Shown: in pieces, positions 58,619 to 64,000 of the stretch | Numbering within the stretch: position 1 is the stretch's first letter | Layout of the letters: each line of letters opens with the position of its first letter | From: Blastocatellia bacterium | GTDB taxonomy: Bacteria; Acidobacteriota; Blastocatellia; UBA7656; JADIYM01 | DNA: 64,000 bases | Reading direction: 5' to 3' | Assembly: GCA_016705245.1 (NCBI GenBank) | Contig: JADIYM010000020.1 | Location: 62,001-126,000 of the forward strand | Notes under the pieces: model-generated | Seen by the model: the letters and a program-made list of their open reading frames with translations, nothing else | Database searches by the model: none | What the model was told of the DNA's origin: nothing | Position numbers and translations under genes: made by a program

Positions 58619-60052
58619 CTACTTCACCGGCTGCACGTACAGTTCGTCGATCGAAAACTGCTCAGGCCCAACCGTGCGGAATCCGATGCCGCCGTAGAGA
58701 TACGTCTTGTTCGGATCCTGGAAGACGCCCAGCGGTTCCGGTCGACCCGTCTCCGTTGGAGTGACCGTGTGCTCTATGACGTCCTTCGTGCCCCGGATCT
58801 CGATCTGGTACTGCCCGCCCACGATGAGATTCGTGATGACCGGGACCGACTGCACCGGATTCGTCGGGTCGAAGACGCCGTCGTTCACGACATACGTGCT
58901 GAAGCGGTTCGGGAACAGTCCCTTCGGGCCCGACAGATAGAACAGGTAGTAGTGGTTCGCGTCCTTCGCGCGCACGGCCCACGCCGCGCCGCGCCCATCC
59001 TCGAGCCGCAGGTGAAAGGCCATGACGAAGTCGCGGTACGTGATGCCCTTCGCCGACCCGAGCGACGTGCAGTTGGCGATTGCCAACCGGCCAGTCGCGA
59101 GCTTCCACCCGGCGGGCTGCGCCCACTTCGACAGGTTCACGTCGAAGTCGTCGCTGAATTCGGCTGACGTCGGCAGAGGGACGAGTCGATGCAGCACGTC
59201 GACCGGCTTGCCGAAGTCGAACGCCCGCATCTCCTTGAACTCGACGTAGCCGTCCTTCACGAGCTTCACCTCGTGCTGGCCGATGCGCACGTCCTTGACC
59301 TCGAGAATCCCGTTCTCGGTCGCGTCGCCCTGGAAGTCGCCGTCGACGTAGACTGACGTGCCGGGGTCGGTCGTGACCTTCATCGGCACCGTCGCGAACT
59401 CGGGCTTGAACACCCAGTAATACTCTTCACCGCCGCGCACGGCTGCGAGCGTCTTCTCGACGATGACGTAGTCCGGATGGTCGACACGGACCTTGCGCTT
59501 TCCGGGCTGCAGCCCGTCGACGAGCATGAGCCCCTCTTCGCGGTCGATCGTGACGTTCGAATAGGGAGTCGCTGAGTCATCGACGAAGATCTTCGCGCCC
59601 TCGAGCATCGGACCGATCTTCAGCAGGCCGAACTTGCCCGCGTTGATGTTGGCCAACGGTGCGCGAAGGATTTCGGTCTGCTTGGCCGCGAGTCGAATGG
59701 TCTCGGTCACCGGCGTGAACTCTGGCCCGGCCGAGACCTTGACGACGTAGGACTTGCCGGCGCGAAGCTCCTTCTGGAACTCACCGGCGGCGTCGGACTT
59801 GCCGGCCGGCGCGCCGTCGATGGCAACCGTGGCGCCGGGCGGATCCGTGAGGACGATGAGCACGCCGTTCGTTGCCGTCTGGGCGGTGGCGACACGGGAC
59901 GGACCGCGAGTGATCTTCTTCGTCGAACGCGTGGCGACGCGGACGGAGCTCGTATCTTCAACGATGCGGCGCTGGGCACGCGTCGGATGTACGACGAGGA
60001 TCGAGACGGCGAGTACCGCCAGGGAGGAGGCGAGGAGGCGCTTCGTGATCAT
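58619..60052 (-). CDS. exported PEGA-domain protein with C-terminal jelly-roll-like domain
   Basis: A 477-residue exported protein. Signal peptide (LASSLAVLAVSILVVHPTRA), then three PEGA-like repeats (LIVLTDPPGATVAIDGAPAG, LLKIGPMLEGAKIFVDDSAT, MKVTTDPGTSVYVDGDFQGD), which are surface-associated beta modules. The C-terminal 200 residues look like a jelly-roll domain similar to LamG/DUF1080 (FSDDFDVNLSKWAQPAGWKL, GRGAAWAVRAKDANHYYLFY, YLYGGIGFRTVGPEQFSIDE), which often binds or cleaves sugars; no catalytic residues are evident. ATG 60052. Confidence 0.86.
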   Translation of the reverse strand: MITKRLLASSLAVLAVSILVVHPTRAQRRIVEDTSSVRVATRSTKKITRGPSRVATAQTATNGVLIVLTDPPGATVAIDGAPAGKSDAAGEFQKELRAGKSYVVKVSAGPEFTPVTETIRLAAKQTEILRAPLANINAGKFGLLKIGPMLEGAKIFVDDSATPYSNVTIDREEGLMLVDGLQPGKRKVRVDHPDYVIVEKTLAAVRGGEEYYWVFKPEFATVPMKVTTDPGTSVYVDGDFQGDATENGILEVKDVRIGQHEVKLVKDGYVEFKEMRAFDFGKPVDVLHRLVPLPTSAEFSDDFDVNLSKWAQPAGWKLATGRLAIANCTSLGSAKGITYRDFVMAFHLRLEDGRGAAWAVRAKDANHYYLFYLSGPKGLFPNRFSTYVVNDGVFDPTNPVQSVPVITNLIVGGQYQIEIRGTKDVIEHTVTPTETGRPEPLGVFQDPNKTYLYGGIGFRTVGPEQFSIDELYVQPVK

Positions 60053-60134
60053 GATGGTATAGACGTCCGAGCGGTGGTGCCGCGTTCGCTGGACAGGATA
60101 GTGCAGAAGACCGTGATCTGGCCAGAAAGCGGCT

Positions 60135-60238
60135 CTCAGTCTCCGTGACTCCGCGGCTCGGTGACTCTGCGTGCGAAGCTCTTCCGTGCGAAAGACGAGT
60201 TACGCGCACAGAGTCACGGAGTCACGCAGACACAGAGG
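60135..60238. repeat. IR-A palindromic repeat, copy 13
   Basis: CTCCGTGACTCCGCGGCTCG units in the left arm and ACAGAGTCACGGAGTCACGC in the right, inner CGAAGCTC/GAGTTACG less well paired. It sits between the kinase-SUMF1 and PEGA genes. Confidence 0.85.
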
Positions 60239-60289
60239 GAGGATGGCGGTGAGACAATCCGGCCGATCCGTGATGCTCTTCTGTTTACG

Positions 60290-62476
60290 CTACTTGGCGA
60301 CGTCTTTCGCGCAACGGAAGCCGAGGTAATCGTAGGAGAGGTTCGGGAAGTCCCACCACCGGAACGTCGTCTTCAGGCGCTCCTTCGGCGCGTTGAATGC
60401 ACCGCCTCGGTAACACTTGTTCCCCGGGTCAGGGGGCTGTTGTGAATTCGGATACGGCTTGAAGTCATCCGCGACCCATTCGCTCACATTACCGGCCATG
60501 TCGAAAACCTGATCGTTCGTCGCGCCGCCAGGGTACGAACCCACCGGCATTGCGCCTCCGCGGCCGTCTTCCTTCGAGTTCGACAACTTGTCGGACCAAT
60601 CATTGCCCCACGGGTAGGATCGTGACTGTCCCCCGCTCCGAGCCGCGAACTCCCACTCGGCCTCCGTCGGCAGTCGCTTGCCGGCCCATTCCGCATACGC
60701 ATTCGCGTCTTTCCACGTGACGTTCACGACCGGGAACTTGCCTTCGCCGGGCGGAAAATCATTACCGCTCCAGCCCTTCGGAGCGGCCTGACCGGTCTGC
60801 TTGACGAACTGCTGGTATTGCTCGTTCGTGACTTCGTACTGATCGAGGTAGAAATCGGCCACGTTTGTCTCGACGGTCGGAGACGCGGCGTAATCGACGG
60901 TGTTCTTCACGGTATCGATGACGAGCGGCGTATCCGTCCCCATCTTGAACGCGCTGCCCTTGATCAGCACCATTCCTTCGGGCACGCCTCCGGACTTGGT
61001 CGGTCCGCCAATAGGTCCAACCGGCTGATTCGTATTGGTCACCGTTCCGGTCCCGCGCATCGCCCAGATGCCAACGGCAACCACTGCGATCAGGACTATG
61101 ACGACTCCGGCGATCGCCACGTATTTGATGTTCGAGGACGGGACTGCAATGGCGCCCGCGCCCGACTGCTGCACGGTGAGCGGAGTCGAACCAGATCCCG
61201 AAACCGAGGGAAGCGGCATACTCGGCCGGCTCGACATCACCTGGGTCGAGTCGCCCCCGGCAACCTGCGCACCGGTGTGTGGCGGCGCAAGGCCCGCCTG
61301 ATGCGACGTCATTGCGTTCGTCGCGCTGGCTCCGACGTGCCCGGTCTTGTGCGGATCAGTGGCGCGCGTCCCGTGCTGGGTGATCGGACCCGGACCTTGC
61401 GAGCCGGTCCCGTGTTCGGGCTGCGGCGCTGTTCGCTGGCCGGTAGTCGAGATGTAGGCCGGAAGATCGCCGGTCGACGGGAAACCCGACAGATCGATTG
61501 TTCCGCCACCCGATTGATGAAGCGCCTCGGCAAGCTCTCGTCCGAGCTCGGCCGCCGAATGTGGCCGATCCTCGCGGTTCTTCGACAGCGTGCGCATCAC
61601 GACGCGTTCGATCGGCTCGGGGATCTGCGGGTTGACCTCGCGCAGCGGCACCGGCATCTCGTTCGCGTGTTTGAGGACGACGCCGACCGGCGTCGGAGCG
61701 CGGAACGGCACGCTTCCCGTCAGCATCTCGTAGAGAATGATCCCGAGCGAGTAGATGTCCGAGCGGGCATCGAGCTCTTCGCCGCGGCACTGTTCCGGCG
61801 ACATGTAGTGCGGCGTGCCGACGATCATGCCCTGTTGCGTGAGGTTCGCCGCGCCGGGGCCCGCCGTCTTGAGCTTAGCGATACCGAAATCAAGCACCTT
61901 GACCTGTTCGTCCGGCGCGCTCTCGGTCTTCAGCAGCCAGATGTTGTCGGGCTTGAGGTCGCGATGAACGATGCCCTTGCGATGCGCCTCGTCGATTGCG
62001 GCGCACGTCTGCATCATGATCCGGACGGTCTCGACCGGGCCGAAGGCCTTGACCTTCCGGAGTTTGTCGCGCAGGTCGCCGCCCTCGAGATACTCCATCA
62101 CGAGGTAGACCGTGCCGTCCTTCGTCACTCCAAAGTCCGTCACCGACACGGCGTTGACGTGACGGATCCGCGCCGCCGCACGCGCCTCACGACGGAAGCG
62201 CTCAACGGCCTGCTGGTCCGCGACCATCGACTTGTGAAGCAGCTTCACGGCGAACTGCGAGTCCATGTGGATGTGCGTCGCCCGGTAGACGGCGCCCATG
62301 CCGCCCTCGCCGATCTTCTTGTCGAGACGGTATTTGTCGTCGAGGACCGTACCGATCAGTGGATCGGCGGCCGTTGGGGCCTCGGCGGCAGCCCTAAGCT
62401 CGAGCGAGTGCCCGTCCACGGGACAGAACTGCACTTCATCCGAGTACTCCCGACCGCACGCCGTACAAGCCTTCAT
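60290..62476 (-). CDS. Ser/Thr protein kinase with zinc ribbon and extracytoplasmic SUMF1 domain
   Basis: A 728-residue kinase. Zinc ribbon at 4-22 (CTACGREYSDEVQFCPVDG), kinase domain at about 48-310 (GEGGMG, Lys78 in FAVKLL, HRDLKPDN at 171-178, DFG at 196-198), a Gly/Pro/Ser/Thr-rich linker, one membrane span near residue 470 (IAGVVIVLIAVVAVGIWAM) and a C-terminal SUMF1-like domain (GMVLIKGSAFKMGTD, RLPTEAEWEFAARSGGQSRS, DMAGNVSEWVADDFKPYP, YLGFRC). All catalytic residues are kept. The SUMF1 domain outside probably senses or binds a ligand. The ATG at 62476 has AAGGA upstream. Confidence 0.95.
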   Translation of the reverse strand: MKACTACGREYSDEVQFCPVDGHSLELRAAAEAPTAADPLIGTVLDDKYRLDKKIGEGGMGAVYRATHIHMDSQFAVKLLHKSMVADQQAVERFRREARAAARIRHVNAVSVTDFGVTKDGTVYLVMEYLEGGDLRDKLRKVKAFGPVETVRIMMQTCAAIDEAHRKGIVHRDLKPDNIWLLKTESAPDEQVKVLDFGIAKLKTAGPGAANLTQQGMIVGTPHYMSPEQCRGEELDARSDIYSLGIILYEMLTGSVPFRAPTPVGVVLKHANEMPVPLREVNPQIPEPIERVVMRTLSKNREDRPHSAAELGRELAEALHQSGGGTIDLSGFPSTGDLPAYISTTGQRTAPQPEHGTGSQGPGPITQHGTRATDPHKTGHVGASATNAMTSHQAGLAPPHTGAQVAGGDSTQVMSSRPSMPLPSVSGSGSTPLTVQQSGAGAIAVPSSNIKYVAIAGVVIVLIAVVAVGIWAMRGTGTVTNTNQPVGPIGGPTKSGGVPEGMVLIKGSAFKMGTDTPLVIDTVKNTVDYAASPTVETNVADFYLDQYEVTNEQYQQFVKQTGQAAPKGWSGNDFPPGEGKFPVVNVTWKDANAYAEWAGKRLPTEAEWEFAARSGGQSRSYPWGNDWSDKLSNSKEDGRGGAMPVGSYPGGATNDQVFDMAGNVSEWVADDFKPYPNSQQPPDPGNKCYRGGAFNAPKERLKTTFRWWDFPNLSYDYLGFRCAKDVAK

Positions 62477-62721
62477 TACGAATTCCTTCGTCAACAGCGA
62501 GGTGAAGTTGCGGTAATACCGACAGATTCTGGCGGAGTCGCTTGGTACTCGCCAAAAAAGCTGTCGTATCTTAAGCGCAATGACCTGAAGCGTCAAAGCC
62601 ATCCGCCTTTTTGGCTCGAAACGTGCTTCCGGCCGGTGCAGGACGAATTGACAGCCTGCTTCGGCGGAGCGTAAACGAACGATCGAAGGCGCGCCCGAAT
62701 GCGCTCCGAAGGAGAAACGGC

Positions 62722-63201
62722 ATGCAAAGGCAGTTCACCGGGTTGAACCAATGGCGTCGTATGGTCGGAACCGGGCTGTTGGCATCGGTCGCCCTCGCGT
62801 CGGCAGGCTGCCTGGCGGGTACGGTTCCGGTTCCGGTGCAGCCTGGCGCGAACTCGCTGCCGTCGGGAAACCTTCGGGCACGCGAGGATCTCGCGCTCTA
62901 TCAGCTAGTCATGGTCCGAAACGCCGAGCAGGCGCATTTCGCCATTCAGGGCACGTACGCGACCGTCCCCGAGCTGGTGAAGGTCGGGCTGATCAACGAC
63001 ACGATGCAGGGAGGCCGGAGTTACACCGTCGACGTGACGGTGCTCGACGGGGGCATGCGCTTCGTCGCGATGGCCGTGCCGGTCGAGTATGGCCCGACTG
63101 GACGCACATCGTTCTACATGGACGAGACCGGGGTCATTCGCGGCGCCGATCATGAAGGAGGCGCCCCGAGACCGGATGATCCGGTTATTCAGACGCCATA
63201 G
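62722..63201 (+). CDS. lipoprotein with pilin-like domain
   Basis: A 159-residue protein. The lipobox is SVALASAGC, so it is probably lipid-anchored. The rest resembles the C-terminal head of acidobacterial type II/IV pilin-like proteins (MVRNAEQAHFAIQGTYATVP, ELVKVGLIND, TSFYMDETGVIRGA), but the usual N-terminal prepilin helix with a Gly-Phe cleavage site is replaced by a lipoprotein signal. The ATG at 62722 has AAGGAG upstream. It is divergent from the kinase-SUMF1 gene and followed 107 nt later by a rhodanese. Function unknown; a surface-exposed pilin-like head is my inference. Confidence 0.75.
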   Translation: MQRQFTGLNQWRRMVGTGLLASVALASAGCLAGTVPVPVQPGANSLPSGNLRAREDLALYQLVMVRNAEQAHFAIQGTYATVPELVKVGLINDTMQGGRSYTVDVTVLDGGMRFVAMAVPVEYGPTGRTSFYMDETGVIRGADHEGGAPRPDDPVIQTP

Positions 63202-63308
63202 CGGCAACGTGGCGGCGCGTCAGAGTGTCATACGAACGCGGCCGACGCGCGACAAATCTGCGCTCGCGACGGCGAGAAATCCGAAGCCAGGACGATGGGA
63301 GGACGAGA

Positions 63309-63755
63309 GTGATCAACGGAAAGCGATGGGCTCGCACGGCTGTGACAGCCGCGGTGATGGCGCTTGCGGTGCCGATGGTACCGAATGCAGGCATTGTGGA
63401 AGGCGTCGCGAGCGCGGCGTCGCCGGCTGCGGCGGCGCGGTCGATGACGGGCGAACAGGTACGCAGGAAGCAGCTTCGGAAGGCGAAGATCACGATTCTC
63501 GACACGCGGTCGTCGATTGACGGCGACGTGATCGACGGCGCCTACAACGTGACGCCTGATCTGGTCTCGGCGTGGGCCGCACGCGTACCGAAGAGCACGT
63601 TGATCGTCGCCTACTGCACGTGCGAGGACGACGGTCTGTCGATTCAGGCGGTCGAGGCTCTTCAGCAGATGGGCTTCAAGAACGCGTTCGTCCTCAAGGG
63701 TGGACTCGACGCCGCGCGCGCGGCCGGTGTCCCAATGGGCCGCCTCGCAGGCTAG
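63309..63755 (+). CDS. exported rhodanese-like protein
   Basis: A 148-residue exported rhodanese-like protein. A signal-like N-terminus (TAVTAAVMALAVPMVPNAG) is followed by a single rhodanese fold: ILDTRSSIDGDVIDGAYNVT, the active-site loop with Cys in IVAYCTCEDDGLS, and EALQQMGFKNAFVLKGGLDA. Rhodaneses transfer sulfane sulfur; the role outside the membrane is unclear. The GTG at 63309 has GGAGG six bases upstream and begins the signal peptide. Neighbours are the pilin-like lipoprotein and another exported protein, so an envelope role is plausible. Confidence 0.85.
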   Translation: MINGKRWARTAVTAAVMALAVPMVPNAGIVEGVASAASPAAAARSMTGEQVRRKQLRKAKITILDTRSSIDGDVIDGAYNVTPDLVSAWAARVPKSTLIVAYCTCEDDGLSIQAVEALQQMGFKNAFVLKGGLDAARAAGVPMGRLAG

Positions 63756-63765
63756 ACAGATCGAG

Positions 63766-63860
63766 CGGGTCACAGATAAACACAGATCTCACGGATCAAC
63801 GCGGATCTGAACGGAGAGTCAGATCCGCGTTGTTCCGTGAGATCTGTGTTTATCCGTTGT
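63766..63860. repeat. IR-E palindromic repeat, large copy
   Basis: AAACACAGATCTCACGGATC... GCGGATCTGA is mirrored by TCAGATCCGC... GAGATCTGTGTTTATC with a centre near 63813. The stem is nearly perfect over about 40 nt. It lies between two tandem plus-strand genes. Confidence 0.9.
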
Positions 63861-63887
63861 CATCTTCTCTTGGTCGAAGGAGCCCGC

Positions 63888-64000
63888 ATGAAGCTTGTCC
63901 GTAGTCTGCTGGTCGTGATCATCGTCGTTCTGACCGCCGCGCCGGCAATGGCGCAGCGCTCGAAGAAGCGCAAGCCGGCGCCGCGTCCAGCGCCCATTAC
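63888..64000 (+). CDS. start of an exported protein (runs off window)
   Basis: Only the first 37 residues are visible: a signal peptide (SLLVVIIVVLTAAPAMAQ) followed by a basic, proline-rich stretch (KKRKPAPRPAP). The ATG at 63888 has AAGGAG seven bases upstream. Function cannot be judged. Confidence 0.75.
   Translation, partial: MKLVRSLLVVIIVVLTAAPAMAQRSKKRKPAPRPAPI

Overview
The window is a GC-rich bacterial chromosome segment that looks like Acidobacteriota, though this rests on gene content only. The pointers are an Oar-like TonB receptor with a carboxypeptidase-regulatory N-terminus, SBBP and PEGA proteins, Ser/Thr kinases with zinc ribbons and SUMF1 domains, DUF4384 proteins, an ECF sigma factor of the Solibacter/Rhodopirellula type, futalosine-route menaquinone genes and a box benzoyl-CoA cluster. 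About 46 protein genes and one tRNA (His) are supported. Many starts are GTG or TTG.

Layout. 1-884: end of an unknown gene and a MOSC protein. 881-4160: small exported proteins and a GNAT acetyltransferase. 4157-14237 (all minus strand): a signalling island with an ECF sigma factor, a WD40-caspase gene split by a frameshift, a zinc-ribbon SUMF1 membrane protein, a large Ig-like exported protein, a Ser/Thr kinase with a C-terminal DUF4384 domain, and a free DUF4384 protein. Two genes of the island share a conserved upstream block holding a TTGTCS-N17-CATRAT promoter. 14565-20059: SBBP protein, YqeY, a fused MqnE-MqnD menaquinone enzyme, bacilliredoxin. 20152-25583: pseudokinase-propeller protein, amino acid permease, MFS permease. 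25749-32165: ECF/cupin anti-sigma pair, Spy-like protein, AsnA, an active/inactive M16 peptidase pair. 32271-37709: two overlapping PPK2 genes, a decayed region, DUF454, and an ECF42-DGPF pair with a matching promoter. 38416-44058: boxC-boxB-boxD and divergent boxR, with no boxA. 44258-51675: lipoprotein, two peroxiredoxins, a third PPK2, a TPR-retropepsin, tRNA-His, RsgA and two small proteins. 51851-64000: GT-C glycosyltransferase, TonB receptor, RRM protein, PEGA protein, kinase-SUMF1 fusion, pilin-like lipoprotein, rhodanese and a partial exported protein.

The most striking non-coding feature is a set of at least 28 palindromic intergenic repeats. Most belong to families (here IR-A, IR-B, IR-C) whose arms are built from degenerate 8-nt tandem units. 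They sit directly against stop codons, and every convergent gene junction in the window carries one. They account for many false ORFs.

Functionally the region mixes envelope-directed signalling (kinases, ECF factors, caspase-like peptidase), stress functions (three PPK2, two peroxiredoxins, bacilliredoxin, ECF/anti-sigma), aerobic aromatic catabolism through benzoyl-CoA epoxide, and menaquinone synthesis. Two ORFs carry apparent single-base indels and a third gene remnant is frameshifted. Either local gene decay or assembly indels could explain this, and reads are needed to decide.
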